A stretch of 64,000 bases of DNA, taken from Pseudomonas azotoformans. Its GTDB lineage: Bacteria > Pseudomonadota > Gammaproteobacteria > Pseudomonadales > Pseudomonadaceae. The stretch spans positions 2,914,001 to 2,978,000 of the forward strand of contig NZ_CP014546.1 of the NCBI RefSeq assembly GCF_001579805.1, read 5' to 3'. Below are positions 9,231 to 19,585 of this stretch, piece by piece; position 1 is the stretch's first letter, and each line of letters begins with the position of its first letter. The notes beneath the pieces are model-generated. The model saw only the letters and a list, made by a program, of their open reading frames with translations, was not told where the DNA came from and did not search any database. Made by a program: the position numbers and the translations under genes.

Positions 9231-9431
9231 GGAATTGCCCCCCTTTGGACCAAGTAGAAACGAAAGGTCACGGATTATGCCACGACCAGCGCGTTTGGGT
9301 GCCGCTCGTCAGCGCTGTGCGACTTTTGTGCAAAAGCCAGCGAGTAACATAGCCGGGTAATATGGCACTTCAACGGCCAGTTGTTGCCTGATGTGTGTCG
9401 TTGCAAGTCGATTGTCCGGGAAAACCGCGTT

Positions 9432-11075
9432 ATGCAAACCGCCTACACCGTTCTTATCCTGCTGATGCTGGTCAGCGTTTCGCGTCTGGTCGGGCGTGTC
9501 ATTCCTCTGCCGTTGCCTCTGGTGCAGATTGCCGCCGGTGCCTTGCTGGCCTGGCCGACGCTGGGATTGCATGTGGCGCTGGACCCCGAGTTGTTCCTGT
9601 TTCTGTTCCTGCCGCCGTTGCTGTTCTCCGATGGCTGGCGTATGCCCAAGCGCGAGTTGTGGCGGCTGCGCGGGCCGATCCTGACGTTGGCGGTGGGCCT
9701 GGTGCTGTTTACCGTGGTGGGCGCCGGTTACTTCATCCATTGGATCTTGCCAACTATCCCGTTGCCGGTGGCCTTCGCCCTGGCGGCCGTGTTGTCGCCG
9801 ACGGATGCCGTGGCGGTGTCGGCCATTTCCCAGAATCGCTTGCCCACGCCGCTGATGCACATGCTCCAGGGCGAGGCCTTGATGAATGATGCTTCGGGCC
9901 TGGTGACCTTCAAGTTCGCCCTGGCGGCGGCGCTGACCGGGGTGTTTTCCCTGGCGGATGCCAGCCTCACATTCGTCTTGGTGGCTGTCGGTGGCCTGGC
10001 AGTCGGCGTGGCCCTGAGCTGGCTGGTCGGCCGTTTGCGCGCGTGGATGATCGCCCGTGGCTGGGACGACCCGGCCACCCACGTGGTGTTCATGTTGCTG
10101 CTGCCGTTTGCGGCCTATGTGCTGGCCGAACGCTTGGGTGCATCGGGCATTTTGTCGGCGGTGGCGGCGGGCATGATGCAAAGCTGGCTCGACCTGTTGC
10201 CGCGCCAGACCAGCACGCGCCTGCTCAATCGCAGCGTGTGGTCGTTGCTGGAGTTCGCCTTCAACGGTTTGATCTTCCTGCTGCTGGGCCTGCAACTGCC
10301 AGACATCATCAAGGCAGTCGTCAGTCACGAGACGACGTTGTGGCCAACCCTGTTTTATCGCTGCCTGGATGTCATCGCGATCTTCCTGGTGCTGGTGGTG
10401 CTGCGCTTTATCTGGGTGCAGAGCATCTGGCGGTTGTCGGGCTTGCTGCGCAGGTTGCGTGGCAAAAGCGAACTGACGCTGGTGCCGACTGCGCGTTCCT
10501 GCTGGCTGTTGACGGTCGGCGGCGTGCGCGGTGCGGTGACGTTGGCGGGTGTGATGTCGGTGCCGTTGTTGCTGGCGCCGGGGCAGGATTTTCCCGAGCG
10601 TGACCTGCTGATTTTCATCGCGGCAGGCGTGATTCTGTTGTCGCTGGTCGCCGCCTGTATCGCGTTGCCGCTACTGTTGCGTGGCATCGAAAAAAGCCCG
10701 GACGAAAAACGCCACAAGGAAGTGCGCGAAGCCTGGAAGAGGACTGCCGTTGCGGCCATCCACGCGCTTGAAGCGCAGGAACCGGCAGACGCCGAAACCC
10801 AGGACGCCGCTCAAGCCGCGCTTGCCACGGAGCTCAAGGCACGGCTGATGTCGGAATATCGCCATCAATTGGACGTGTTCAACGACTCCGCCGAAGCCCA
10901 GGCCTTGGCGCAGCAGATGGACCTGCTGGAGCGCAAACTGCGGCTCAAGGCCCTGCGGGCGCAGCGGTTGGAGTTGTACAGTTTGAGTCGTCATCACCAG
11001 ATTGGTGATGACGTTTTGAGGGAGGTGCTGGCGGAGTTGGATATGAGTGAGGCGAACCTAGGTCAGGTGAAGTGA
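9432..11075 (+). CDS. CPA1-family Na+/H+ antiporter
   Basis: An inner-membrane cation/proton antiporter of 547 aa with about 12 hydrophobic helices followed by a charged cytoplasmic tail (from about residue 420). Family motifs are FLPPLLFSDGW, LSPTDAVAVSAI, GEALMNDASGLV (the ion-binding ND-type site) and GGVRGAVTLAG. The start is the ATG at 9432; the upstream in-frame extension from 9381 is not hydrophobic and looks untranslated. It converges on dapC with only 13 bp between stop codons. Substrate (Na+, K+ or Li+) cannot be decided. Confidence 0.88.
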   Translation: MQTAYTVLILLMLVSVSRLVGRVIPLPLPLVQIAAGALLAWPTLGLHVALDPELFLFLFLPPLLFSDGWRMPKRELWRLRGPILTLAVGLVLFTVVGAGYFIHWILPTIPLPVAFALAAVLSPTDAVAVSAISQNRLPTPLMHMLQGEALMNDASGLVTFKFALAAALTGVFSLADASLTFVLVAVGGLAVGVALSWLVGRLRAWMIARGWDDPATHVVFMLLLPFAAYVLAERLGASGILSAVAAGMMQSWLDLLPRQTSTRLLNRSVWSLLEFAFNGLIFLLLGLQLPDIIKAVVSHETTLWPTLFYRCLDVIAIFLVLVVLRFIWVQSIWRLSGLLRRLRGKSELTLVPTARSCWLLTVGGVRGAVTLAGVMSVPLLLAPGQDFPERDLLIFIAAGVILLSLVAACIALPLLLRGIEKSPDEKRHKEVREAWKRTAVAAIHALEAQEPADAETQDAAQAALATELKARLMSEYRHQLDVFNDSAEAQALAQQMDLLERKLRLKALRAQRLELYSLSRHHQIGDDVLREVLAELDMSEANLGQVK

Positions 11076-11088
11076 CCCTGATCGCGCC

Positions 11089-12288
11089 TTAGCGGCGACG
11101 TTGGATAAAGTCGCGGATCCGCTCCGCCGCTTCCACGCACTCCGCCAACGGCGCAACCAGCGCCATGCGCACACGGCCGGCGCCAGGGTTGAAGCCGTCC
11201 ACTTCCCGTGACAGGTACGAACCCGGCACGACGGTCACGTGTTCTTCCACGAACAGGTCACGGCAGAACGCGGCGTCGTCGCCATTCACATTCGGCCACA
11301 AATAGAAGCCGCCATCCGGGCTCTCTACGTCCAGCACTGGCTTGAGAATCGCCAACACCGCGTCGAATTTTTCGCGATACAAGTCACGATTGGCGAGCAC
11401 GTGGGCTTCATCCTGCCAGGCCGCAATGCTCGCCAGCTGTGTCTGCACCGGCATCGCGCAACCGTGGTAGGTGCGGTACAGCAGGAACGCCTTGAGGATG
11501 TCGGCGTCGCCGGCCACGAAACCGGAGCGCAGGCCCGGCAGGTTGGAGCGCTTGGACAGGCTGTGGAACACCACGCAGCGCTTGAAGTCCTGGCGGCCGA
11601 GTTCGACGCAGGCGCTCAACAGGCCGGGTGGCGGGGTTTGTTCGTCGAAGTACAACTCGCTGTAGCACTCGTCGGCGGCGATGACGAAGTCGTATTCGTC
11701 GGCCAGGGCGATGAGTTTTTTCAGGGTGTCGACCGGGATCAGTGCGCCGGTCGGGTTGCCGGGCGAGCACAGGAACAGGATCTGGCAGCGTTTCCAGATG
11801 TCTGGCGTCACGGCGTCGAAGTCCGGGTTGAAGCCATTGGCGTCCAGGCACGGCAGGTAGTGCGGCTTGGCCCCGGCGAGGAACGCGGCGCCTTCGTAGA
11901 TCTGATAGAACGGGTTCGGGCTGACTACCAGCGCGTCGTCGCCACGGTTGACCACGGTTTGGGTGAAGGCGAACAGCGCTTCACGGGTGCCGTTGACCGG
12001 CAGGATGTTGCGCGCCGGGTCGAGCCAGCCCTTGGGCACGTTGAAGCGGCGTTCGCACCAGGCACCGATAGCTTCGCGCAGGGCCGGGATGCCCAGCGTG
12101 GTCGGGTACACGGCCATCTGGTCGAGGTTGTTGCTCAATGCTTCGGCCACGAAAGTGGGCGATTTATGTTTCGGTTCGCCGATGGAGAGCGCGATCGGGC
12201 GCTTGTCCGGGTTCGGCGTGACGCTGCCGAGCAGGGCGCGAAGTTTCTCGAACGGGTAGGGCTGGAGCTGGTTCAGAGCGTTGTTCAT
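11089..12288 (-). CDS. dapC: Succinyldiaminopimelate transaminase DapC
   Basis: A PLP aminotransferase of fold type I (399 aa), predicted to transfer the amino group from glutamate to N-succinyl-2-amino-6-ketopimelate in lysine/mDAP synthesis. The PLP lysine lies in SLSKRSNLPGLRSGF, a signature of DapC. NPFYQIYEGAA and CSPGNPTGALIP are also present. It is immediately downstream of glnD (43-bp gap), the usual Pseudomonas order. Confidence 0.94.
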   Translation of the reverse strand: MNNALNQLQPYPFEKLRALLGSVTPNPDKRPIALSIGEPKHKSPTFVAEALSNNLDQMAVYPTTLGIPALREAIGAWCERRFNVPKGWLDPARNILPVNGTREALFAFTQTVVNRGDDALVVSPNPFYQIYEGAAFLAGAKPHYLPCLDANGFNPDFDAVTPDIWKRCQILFLCSPGNPTGALIPVDTLKKLIALADEYDFVIAADECYSELYFDEQTPPPGLLSACVELGRQDFKRCVVFHSLSKRSNLPGLRSGFVAGDADILKAFLLYRTYHGCAMPVQTQLASIAAWQDEAHVLANRDLYREKFDAVLAILKPVLDVESPDGGFYLWPNVNGDDAAFCRDLFVEEHVTVVPGSYLSREVDGFNPGAGRVRMALVAPLAECVEAAERIRDFIQRRR

Positions 12289-12331
12289 CGGTGGATCTCG
12301 TGCAAGGCGTTAAAAACTGGGGCGGCGCTTT

Positions 12332-15034
12332 TCAAATGGTCAGGCGTGTCAGCTCGACGCCGGGTTCCTGGGTGACACTCAACTGCTGGACGATGGCTTC
12401 CTGCAGGCGCAGGCACAGTTCCGGGTCGGACAGCGGCTGGTTGTCGGCATCTGTGATGAAGAACACGTCTTCCACGCGCTCGCCGAGGGTCGCGATCTTG
12501 GCGTTTTGCAACGACAGGTCGAACTCCAGGAAAATCCCGCCGATGCGGGCCAGCAGGCCCGGACGATCCGGGGCGCTGAGTTCCAGTACCGTCACCGGCC
12601 GCTGGGCGTCATTGGAAATGGTCACCTGTGGCGCAAACGCAAAGTGCTTGAGTTGGCGCGGTACCCGACGCTGGATGATGGTCGGGTAGTCGTCAGGGTT
12701 GCGCAGGGCCTCGGTCAGGCCTTCGCGGATCTTTTTCACGCGTGCCGGGTTGTCGCCAATCGAGTCGCCATCGGTGTCGAGCACGATATAGGTGTCGAGG
12801 GTGAACTGGCTGCTGGAGGTGATAACGCGGGCGTCATGGATGTTCAGGTTGAGCTGGTCCATGGCTGCCACGGTCACGGCGAAGAAGTCGTGCTGGTCCG
12901 GCGCGTAGATGAAAATCTGCGTGCCGCCTTCGAATTCGCGCTGGGTGGTTTCCTTGATCAGCACCAGCGGGCCGCCATCGGCGGGCTGTTGCAGGATTGC
13001 GTCGGTGTGCCAGGCGACATCGCCGGCGGTGTGGCGCAGGAAGTAATCGTCACCCAGCTGCGACCACAACTGCTCGACGTCGTCCGGGTCGTTACCGCCG
13101 CGCACCAGAATGTCCAAGGCCGCGCTTTGGGTGCGGCGGATCTGCTCTTCGCGGTCCACCGGGTTCTCCAGGCCACGGCGCAGGGCGCGCTTGGTCTCGG
13201 TGTACAGCTGGCGCAACAGGCTGGCACGCCAGGAGTTCCACAGCGTCGGGTTGGTGGCGTTGATGTCTGAGACGGTCAGCACGTACAGATAGTCGAGGCG
13301 GGTTTCATCGCCGACGATCTGCGCAAAGTCGTGGATCACCTGCGGGTCGGACAAGTCCTTGCGCTGGGCGGTGGTCGACATCACCAGATGGTTCTGCACC
13401 AGCCAGACGATCAGGCGGCTGTCCCACACGGGCAGTTGGTGGCGTTGGCAGAACGCCTCGGCGTCAACCGCGCCCACCTCAGAGTGGTCGCCATGCCGAC
13501 CCTTGCCGATGTCGTGGTACAGGCCGGCCAGGTAGATCAGCTCGGGCTTGGGCAGCTTGGCCATGAGTTTGCTGGCCAGCGGGAATTTCTCTGACACTTG
13601 CGTGTACTGAAGCTTACGCAGGTGCTTGATCAGGTTCAGGGTGTGCGCGTCCACGGTATAGATGTGGAACAGGTCGTGCTGCATCTGCCCGACGATAAAA
13701 CCGAACTCCGGCAGATAGCGCCCGAGGATGCCGTAACGGTTCATGCGTCGCAGGTTGCGGTGGATACCGATCTTGCACTTGAACAGCTCGATGAACAGGC
13801 TGGTGTTGCGGATGTCGTTGCGGAAATCGTCGTCGATCAGGTGACGGTTCTCCCGCAGCAGGCGGATGGTGTCGGCGCGCACGCCTTTGATTTCCGGCTG
13901 CTGGGCCATCAGCACGAAGATTTCCAGCATGGCGAACGGTGTGCGGCGGAACACGTTGTCGTTGCGCGCCTCGATATAGCCGTCGTGCAGTTGGAAGCGC
14001 GCGTTGATCGGCTGCGGCGGCGCTTCGTCTTCGGGGGCCAGGATCACCTCTTCGAAGTGCTGGATGATCAGGTCGCTGAGCTGGGCAATGCTCATGACCA
14101 CCCGGTAATACTGCTGCATGAAGCTTTCGATGCTGGTCTTCGCGTCCTCGCCCTCAAAGCCCAGCAGGGTGGCGATGGAGCGCTGGTGGTCGAACAGCAG
14201 ACGGTCCTCGGAGCGCCCGGCGAGCATGTGCAGGGCGTAGCGCACTTTCCACAGGAACTCCTGGGACGAGGCCAGCAGGGCGTTTTCGCTCTCTACCAGG
14301 AAGCCCTCGCCAGCCAGGGCGCGCAGGTTCAGGGTGCCGTACTGGCGACGGGCAACCCACAAAATCGTCTGGATATCCCGCAGGCCACCGGGCGAGCCTT
14401 TGACGTTGGGTTCCAGGTTGTATTCGGTGTCGTTGTACTTGTGGTGCCGGGCCTTCTGTTCGGCACGCTTGGCCAGGAAGAAGTCCTTGCTCGGCCACAT
14501 GTGTGCGGTGCTGGTGACTTCGAGCATGCGCTGGCGCAGGCGCTCGGGGCCGGCAATGGTGCGGCTTTCCATGAGGTTGGTGATGACGGTGAGGTCGGCG
14601 CGGGCCTCTTCGGCGCATTCGTCGACCGAGCGCACGCTTTGGCCGACTTCCAGGCCGATGTCCCACAACAGCGTCAGAAAACGCTCGATGGAATCGCGAA
14701 AGATCTCATGATCGGCGCTGTCCAGCAGGATCAGCAGGTCGATGTCCGAGTAGGGATGCAGCTCGCCGCGCCCATAGCCGCCGACCGCCACCAGGGCGAT
14801 ATCGGCGTCTTCACTCCAACTGAACTGTTCCCAGGCCTTTTGCAGGATGTTATCGACGAACCAGGCGCGGTCCTCGATCAGTCGGCGGATGTCCCGGCCG
14901 CTGCGAAAGCGCTCGTCGAGCACCTCGCGGGCCTGGCGGATAGCCTTCTTGAATGCGGCGATAGGGCTCGCCTTCAGGGCCAGTTCGGCCTGGAACTGGC
15001 CACGGTCGAAGAGTTCGGGGTCCACCTGGGGCAT
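12332..15034 (-). CDS. glnD: Bifunctional PII uridylyltransferase/uridylyl-removing enzyme GlnD
   Basis: The nitrogen sensor that adds UMP to PII when glutamine is low and removes it when glutamine is high. The 900-aa protein has a nucleotidyltransferase domain with [17 protein letters not shown] (about residues 88-104), an HD hydrolase domain with [13 protein letters not shown] in the middle, and two C-terminal ACT domains that sense glutamine (the last around [17 protein letters not shown]). The start at 15034 ([10 protein letters not shown]) is the conserved one; the reading frame stays open 60 bp further upstream. Downstream of map by 63 bp. Confidence 0.96.
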   Translation of the reverse strand: MPQVDPELFDRGQFQAELALKASPIAAFKKAIRQAREVLDERFRSGRDIRRLIEDRAWFVDNILQKAWEQFSWSEDADIALVAVGGYGRGELHPYSDIDLLILLDSADHEIFRDSIERFLTLLWDIGLEVGQSVRSVDECAEEARADLTVITNLMESRTIAGPERLRQRMLEVTSTAHMWPSKDFFLAKRAEQKARHHKYNDTEYNLEPNVKGSPGGLRDIQTILWVARRQYGTLNLRALAGEGFLVESENALLASSQEFLWKVRYALHMLAGRSEDRLLFDHQRSIATLLGFEGEDAKTSIESFMQQYYRVVMSIAQLSDLIIQHFEEVILAPEDEAPPQPINARFQLHDGYIEARNDNVFRRTPFAMLEIFVLMAQQPEIKGVRADTIRLLRENRHLIDDDFRNDIRNTSLFIELFKCKIGIHRNLRRMNRYGILGRYLPEFGFIVGQMQHDLFHIYTVDAHTLNLIKHLRKLQYTQVSEKFPLASKLMAKLPKPELIYLAGLYHDIGKGRHGDHSEVGAVDAEAFCQRHQLPVWDSRLIVWLVQNHLVMSTTAQRKDLSDPQVIHDFAQIVGDETRLDYLYVLTVSDINATNPTLWNSWRASLLRQLYTETKRALRRGLENPVDREEQIRRTQSAALDILVRGGNDPDDVEQLWSQLGDDYFLRHTAGDVAWHTDAILQQPADGGPLVLIKETTQREFEGGTQIFIYAPDQHDFFAVTVAAMDQLNLNIHDARVITSSSQFTLDTYIVLDTDGDSIGDNPARVKKIREGLTEALRNPDDYPTIIQRRVPRQLKHFAFAPQVTISNDAQRPVTVLELSAPDRPGLLARIGGIFLEFDLSLQNAKIATLGERVEDVFFITDADNQPLSDPELCLRLQEAIVQQLSVTQEPGVELTRLTI

Positions 15035-15097
15035 CGATCGGCTTTCCTTTCTATCTAGTAAGTCAGTGACAGGGTTGCGGGAAAACCGAAGCAATCA

Positions 15098-15880
15098 TCA
15101 CGCCGAAACGCGTGGAATGGTGTCGTCAGCGCGCAGGGTGAAGATCTCGTAGCCGGTCTCGGTGACCAGCAGGGTGTGTTCCCACTGGGCCGAGAGCTTG
15201 CGGTCCTTGGTGATAGCGGTCCAGCCGTCGCCCAGCACCTTGGTGTCGGCCTTGCCCTGGTTGATCATCGGCTCGATGGTGAAGGTCATGCCCGCCTTGA
15301 GCTCCATGCCGGTGCCAGCGCGGCCGTAGTGCAGGATCTGCGGCTCTTCGTGGAACACGGTGCCGATACCGTGGCCGCAGAATTCGCGCACCACCGAGAA
15401 GCCGTTCTTTTCCGCGTGCTTCTGGATCACTTCACCGATGTCGCCCAGGCGGCAGCCAGGCTTGACGATTTCGATGGCCTTGTACATGCATTCCTGGGTG
15501 ACCTGGGACAGGCGCTCGGCCCAGACTGGCACATTGCCGACATGGAACATGCGGCTGGTGTCGCCGAAGTAACGGTCCTTGATCACGGTGACGTCAATGT
15601 TCAGGGTGTCGCCGTCCTTCAATGGCTTGTCGCCTGGAATCCCGTGGCAGACCACGTGGTTGACCGAGGTGCAGATCGACTTGGGGAAGCCTTTGTAGTT
15701 CAGCGGCGCAGGGATGGCGCCCTGCACGTTGACTATATAGTCGTGGCAGATCTGGTTCAGGGTTTCGGTGGTGACGCCGGGCTTGACGTGTTCGGCGATC
15801 ATTTCCAGCACGTCGGCAGCCAGTTTGCCGGCGATGCGCATGCCAGCGATGTCTTCGGCGGTTTTCAAGCTAACGGTCAT
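15098..15880 (-). CDS. map: Type I methionine aminopeptidase
   Basis: Removes the N-terminal Met from nascent proteins. The 260-aa enzyme shows the five metal ligands of the family: Asp in DGDTLNIDVTV, Asp in FGDTSRMF, His in GHGIGTVFHEE, Glu in FTIEPMI and Glu in AQWEHTLLV. It is divergent from rpsB, the conserved arrangement in gammaproteobacteria. It heads the minus-strand group map-glnD-dapC. Confidence 0.97.
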   Translation of the reverse strand: MTVSLKTAEDIAGMRIAGKLAADVLEMIAEHVKPGVTTETLNQICHDYIVNVQGAIPAPLNYKGFPKSICTSVNHVVCHGIPGDKPLKDGDTLNIDVTVIKDRYFGDTSRMFHVGNVPVWAERLSQVTQECMYKAIEIVKPGCRLGDIGEVIQKHAEKNGFSVVREFCGHGIGTVFHEEPQILHYGRAGTGMELKAGMTFTIEPMINQGKADTKVLGDGWTAITKDRKLSAQWEHTLLVTETGYEIFTLRADDTIPRVSA

Positions 15881-15973
15881 ACAGGCTCTCTCTAGCGCGA
15901 CGCGCTGAAATCAATACGGTTTACGGGCGTGCGACAAAAGGTTGCAGAGTTCGCACAAGCCATAGAAAACGCG

Positions 15974-15982
15974 ATTCTAACA
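15974..15982 (-). promoter_or_regulatory. Extended -10 promoter candidate for map
   Basis: On the minus strand TGTTAGAAT gives a TG-extended -10 (TAGAAT) about 94 bp upstream of the map start. No convincing -35 box is seen. The rest of 15881-16097 holds no gene. Confidence 0.45.
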
Positions 15983-16097
15983 GACGATGGCCTCAAATCA
16001 TGAGCCTCTGATGATCGCTTCTCTCTATAAGGTAGGGCTATGTCGGCTCTATTCAAGGGGTTACACGAAAGCGCGCAGCGGCAAATGTGATTGCGTA

Positions 16098-16126
16098 TTC
16101 CGTTTTTGCCGATGCTGTGGTATAAA
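16098..16126 (+). promoter_or_regulatory. Sigma-70 promoter for rpsB-tsf
   Basis: TTCCGT (16098-16103) and TATAAA (16121-16126) are separated by 17 bp. Transcription would start near 16133 and leave a leader of about 135 nt before rpsB. Confidence 0.65.
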
Positions 16127-16139
16127 ATGCGCCGCTTTC

Positions 16140-16267
16140 CGGGGATACCTCGTAAAGCTTAAATCCACACACGTGTCGACACGATGACCTGGGTGCCGGA
16201 GGCCTTGATGCCGCTGGTTGGTCATTGGGATACGTGGAGGCCAAACCCGACTTATTAAGGAACTATC
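16140..16267 (+). promoter_or_regulatory. rpsB leader (S2 autoregulatory element, t44-like)
   Basis: The untranslated leader between map and rpsB contains GGGATACGTGGAGGC (16228-16242), matching my recollection of the conserved motif in the gammaproteobacterial rpsB leader. In E. coli this leader (also catalogued as t44/tff RNA) mediates repression by S2. Local inverted repeats precede the motif. The assignment rests on position plus the motif; no covariance search was possible. Confidence 0.65.
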
Positions 16268-17005
16268 ATGTCCCAAGTCAACATGCGCGATATGCTGAAG
16301 GCCGGTGTGCACTTCGGTCACCAGACCCGTTACTGGAACCCGAAAATGGGTAAATACATTTTCGGCGCGCGTAACAAGATCCACATTATCAACCTTGAAA
16401 AAACCCTGCCAATGTTCAACGAAGCTCTGACTTTCGTAGAGCGCCTGGCCCAGGGCAAAAACAAGATTCTGTTCGTCGGCACCAAGCGTTCCGCTGGCAA
16501 GATCGTTGCTGAAGAAGCAGCACGTTGCGGTTCGCCGTACGTCGATCACCGCTGGTTGGGCGGCATGCTGACCAACTTCAAAACCATCCGTGCTTCCATC
16601 AAGCGTCTGCGTGACCTTGAAGTGCAAGCCGAAGACGGTACTTTCGCCAAGCTGACCAAGAAAGAAGCGCTGATGCGCTCCCGTGACCTGGAAAAGCTCG
16701 ATCGTTCTCTGGGTGGTATCAAGGACATGGGCGGTCTGCCTGACGCACTGTTCGTTATCGACGTTGATCACGAGCGCATCGCGATCACCGAAGCCAACAA
16801 GCTGGGCATCCCTGTTATCGGCGTAGTCGATACCAACAGCAGCCCGGAAGGCGTTGACTACATCATCCCAGGCAACGATGACGCAATCCGCGCTATCCAG
16901 CTGTACATGGGTTCGATGGCTGACGCTGTAATCCGTGGTCGCAACCACGTTGCTGGTGGTACCGAGCAGTTCGTTGAAGAAGCTCCGGTAGCTGCCGCTG
17001 AGTAA
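16268..17005 (+). CDS. rpsB: 30S ribosomal protein S2
   Basis: Structural protein of the small subunit, needed for S1 docking. It is 245 aa and starts [19 protein letters not shown], with the conserved [16 protein letters not shown] and [14 protein letters not shown] segments. It is preceded by AAGGAA 5 bp before the ATG. It is followed by a strong terminator and then tsf, so part of the transcripts probably ends before tsf. Codon use is strongly optimised, as for other highly expressed genes. Confidence 0.98.
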   Translation: MSQVNMRDMLKAGVHFGHQTRYWNPKMGKYIFGARNKIHIINLEKTLPMFNEALTFVERLAQGKNKILFVGTKRSAGKIVAEEAARCGSPYVDHRWLGGMLTNFKTIRASIKRLRDLEVQAEDGTFAKLTKKEALMRSRDLEKLDRSLGGIKDMGGLPDALFVIDVDHERIAITEANKLGIPVIGVVDTNSSPEGVDYIIPGNDDAIRAIQLYMGSMADAVIRGRNHVAGGTEQFVEEAPVAAAE

Positions 17006-17031
17006 TTAGCGCCCTGGCGTTGACTCAGTAA

Positions 17032-17060
17032 GCAAAAAGGGGGCTTGGCCCCCTTTTTGC
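17032..17060 (+). terminator. Terminator between rpsB and tsf
   Basis: A perfect 13-bp inverted repeat (GCAAAAAGGGGGC / GCCCCCTTTTTGC) with a 3-nt loop. A T5 tract lies within the distal arm. It may act as a partial terminator setting the S2 to EF-Ts ratio. Confidence 0.85.
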
Positions 17061-17196
17061 CACCTCGAAAACCGTTTGTCGGTAACGCAGCTACATCATT
17101 TGTAACGTGCAGTGGCCTACAACGGAGATTCGGGAAGAATTGATCGCCCGTTTGATCGGGTGGAATGGTTGAAAACCTATCCAAGAGGATTTTGAA

Positions 17197-18060
17197 ATGG
17201 CAGAGATTACTGCAGCGTTGGTTAAAGAACTGCGTGAGCGTACCGGCGAAGGCATGATGGATTGCAAAAAGGCCTTGACCAAGGCCGGCGGCGACATCGA
17301 AAAAGCCATCGACGACATGCGTGCCTCGGGCGCCATCAAGGCCGCCAAGAAAGCCGGCAACGTCGCTGCTGAAGGCGCTATCGCTCTGGTTGAAGACGGT
17401 AAAGCTGCTGTTCTGCTGGAAGTGAACTCGCAGACCGACTTCCTGGCCCTGCAAGATGACTTCAAGGCATTCGTTGCTGCCAGCGTCAAGAAAGCATTCG
17501 ACGACAAGCTGACTACCGTTGAGCCGCTGATCGAAGCTCAAGAAGCTGATCGCCTGGTACTGGTCGGCAAGGTTGGCGAAAACGTCAATATCCGTCGCCT
17601 GACTCGCGTTGAAGGTGATGTGGTGGGTGGTTACCTGCACGGCAACAAGATCGGTGTAGCCGTTGTTCTGAAAGGCGGCGACGTTGAGCTGGCCAAAGAC
17701 ATCGCTATGCACGTTGCTGCAAGCAACCCAGAATTCCTGCTGCCTTCGGAAGTTTCTGACGAAGCGATCGAGCGTGAAAAAGCTGTGTTCCTGAGCCTGA
17801 ACGCCGACAAGATCGCCGGCAAGCCAGAAAACATCGTTGAAAACATGATCAAAGGCCGTATCAGCAAGTTCCTGGCTGAAGCGAGCCTGGTTGAGCAGGC
17901 GTTCGTCAAGAACCCTGAAATCAAGGTTGGCGAACTGGCTAAGAAAGCCGGTGCTGAAATCGTTTCCTTCACTTACTACAAAGTAGGCGAAGGCATCGAG
18001 AAGCCGGTCGACAACTTCGCTGAAGAAGTTGCTGCCCAGCTGGCTGCCGCCAAGCAATAA
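17197..18060 (+). CDS. tsf: Elongation factor Ts
   Basis: Exchanges GDP for GTP on EF-Tu. The 287-aa protein starts MAEITAALVKELRERTGEGMMDCKKAL, the conserved N-terminal UBA-like module, and has the core TDFLA motif (about residue 80). AAGAGGA precedes the ATG by about 7 bp. Usual position after rpsB; its own terminator follows. Confidence 0.98.
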   Translation: MAEITAALVKELRERTGEGMMDCKKALTKAGGDIEKAIDDMRASGAIKAAKKAGNVAAEGAIALVEDGKAAVLLEVNSQTDFLALQDDFKAFVAASVKKAFDDKLTTVEPLIEAQEADRLVLVGKVGENVNIRRLTRVEGDVVGGYLHGNKIGVAVVLKGGDVELAKDIAMHVAASNPEFLLPSEVSDEAIEREKAVFLSLNADKIAGKPENIVENMIKGRISKFLAEASLVEQAFVKNPEIKVGELAKKAGAEIVSFTYYKVGEGIEKPVDNFAEEVAAQLAAAKQ

Positions 18061-18082
18061 GACAGTTTTCAACTGTCGCCCG

Positions 18083-18117
18083 AAAGAGGCTGCCCGCTCA
18101 CGCGCGCAGCCTCTTTT
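18083..18117 (+). terminator. Terminator after tsf
   Basis: AAAGAGGCTGC and GCAGCCTCTTT form an 11-bp stem around a 12-nt loop and end in a T4 run, 22 bp past the tsf stop. Confidence 0.85.
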
Positions 18118-18139
18118 CAAATGGGAAGGCCGATTTTAA

Positions 18140-18168
18140 TTGGCCTCCCTTCGGAACTGGCTTACAAA
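18140..18168 (+). promoter_or_regulatory. Weak sigma-70-like promoter candidate for pyrH
   Basis: TTGGCC (18140-18145) and TACAAA (18163-18168) are 17 bp apart, each with 4 of 6 consensus bases. It lies after the tsf terminator and 100 bp before pyrH, where a promoter for the following long operon is expected. Confidence 0.35.
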
Positions 18169-18270
18169 GCCGTGTTCCGATGGCGCTGTAGCAGCGTCCA
18201 GCTAGAGTGAACGCAAGCCGTAAACGGCTCGCCAAGAATTTTTAAAAATACGCCGCAGGAGAGATTCGCA

Positions 18271-19014
18271 ATGGCTCAGCAGGGCAGTGGTTATCAGGCT
18301 CGCTATAAACGCATTCTACTCAAGCTTAGCGGCGAGGCCCTGATGGGCTCGGAAGAGTTCGGGATCGATCCCAAGGTGCTCGACCGCATGGCGTTGGAAG
18401 TCGGCCAGCTGGTCGGTATCGGCGTACAAGTCGGTCTGGTGATTGGCGGTGGCAACCTGTTCCGCGGTGCGGCACTGAGCGCCGCCGGCATGGATCGGGT
18501 CACTGGCGACCACATGGGCATGCTGGCCACTGTGATGAACGCCCTGGCCATGCGTGACGCCCTGGAGCGTGCCAACATCTCGGCTATCGTGATGTCGGCT
18601 ATTTCCATGGTCGGCGTGACCGATCACTATGACCGTCGCAAAGCCATGCGCCACCTGAATTCCAAGGAAGTGGTGATCTTCGCTGCTGGTACGGGCAACC
18701 CGTTCTTCACCACCGACTCCGCAGCCTGCCTGCGCGCTATCGAAATCGACGCTGACGTGGTGCTGAAGGCGACCAAGGTGGATGGCGTGTACACTGCCGA
18801 TCCATTCAAAGACCCGCATGCCGAGAAGTTCGATCATCTGACCTACGATGAAGTGCTGGATCGCAAGCTGGGCGTGATGGACCTGACGGCTATTTGCCTG
18901 TGCCGCGACCACAAGATGCCGCTGCGCGTATTTAACATGAACAAGCCCGGCGCCCTGCTGAATATCGTACACGGCGGCGCAGAAGGGACTCTGATCGAGG
19001 AAGGCCAACAATGA
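18271..19014 (+). CDS. pyrH: Uridylate kinase PyrH
   Basis: Phosphorylates UMP to UDP with ATP. It belongs to the hexameric amino-acid-kinase family, inhibited by UTP and activated by GTP (family knowledge). Of 247 aa, it shows [12 protein letters not shown] (about 12-23), [12 protein letters not shown] and the C-terminal GTLIEEG. The ATG has GGAGAG upstream. It overlaps frr by 4 bp (ATGA), marking the start of a tight operon. Confidence 0.97.
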   Translation: MAQQGSGYQARYKRILLKLSGEALMGSEEFGIDPKVLDRMALEVGQLVGIGVQVGLVIGGGNLFRGAALSAAGMDRVTGDHMGMLATVMNALAMRDALERANISAIVMSAISMVGVTDHYDRRKAMRHLNSKEVVIFAAGTGNPFFTTDSAACLRAIEIDADVVLKATKVDGVYTADPFKDPHAEKFDHLTYDEVLDRKLGVMDLTAICLCRDHKMPLRVFNMNKPGALLNIVHGGAEGTLIEEGQQ

Positions 19015-19568
19015 TCAACGAAATCAAGAAAGACGCCCAGGCGCGTATGCAGAAATCCCTGGAATCCCTGAGCCATGCATTCGGCCAGATCCGTACCGGC
19101 AAGGCGCACCCAAGCATCCTGGGCAGCGTGATGGTGCCTTACTACGGTTCCGATACCCCGATCAGCAGCGTCGCCAACATTACCGTTAAAGACTCGCGCA
19201 CCCTGCAAGTCGTCGCGTTCGAGCGCAACATGCTGGGTGCTGTCGACAAGGCCATCCAGAGCGCCGGTTTGAACCTCAACCCGACCAACCTGGGTGAGTT
19301 GCTGTTGATCTCCATGCCCGCCCTGACTGAAGAAACCCGCAAGGGCTTCACCAAGCAGGCACGCAGCGCAGCCGAAGACGCCCGTGTTGCCGTGCGCAAC
19401 ATTCGTCGCGATGCCCTGGGTGACCTGAAGAAACTGGTCAAGGACAAGGAAATCAGCGAAGACGAAGAGCGTCGTGCCACCGCTGATATCGACAAGCTGA
19501 CCAAAGATGCCGAGGCCCAGATCACCAAGGCCACGGAAGAAAAAGAAAAGGACCTGATGGCCGTATAA
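19011..19568 (+). CDS. frr: Ribosome recycling factor
   Basis: Works with EF-G to split the post-termination ribosome. It is 185 aa, all typical: an N-terminal helix, [16 protein letters not shown], and the C-terminal three-helix bundle with [15 protein letters not shown]. It overlaps pyrH by 4 bp and precedes uppS by 17 bp. Confidence 0.98.
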   Translation: MINEIKKDAQARMQKSLESLSHAFGQIRTGKAHPSILGSVMVPYYGSDTPISSVANITVKDSRTLQVVAFERNMLGAVDKAIQSAGLNLNPTNLGELLLISMPALTEETRKGFTKQARSAAEDARVAVRNIRRDALGDLKKLVKDKEISEDEERRATADIDKLTKDAEAQITKATEEKEKDLMAV

Positions 19569-19585
19569 GGGGTCAGGACGCCTTC

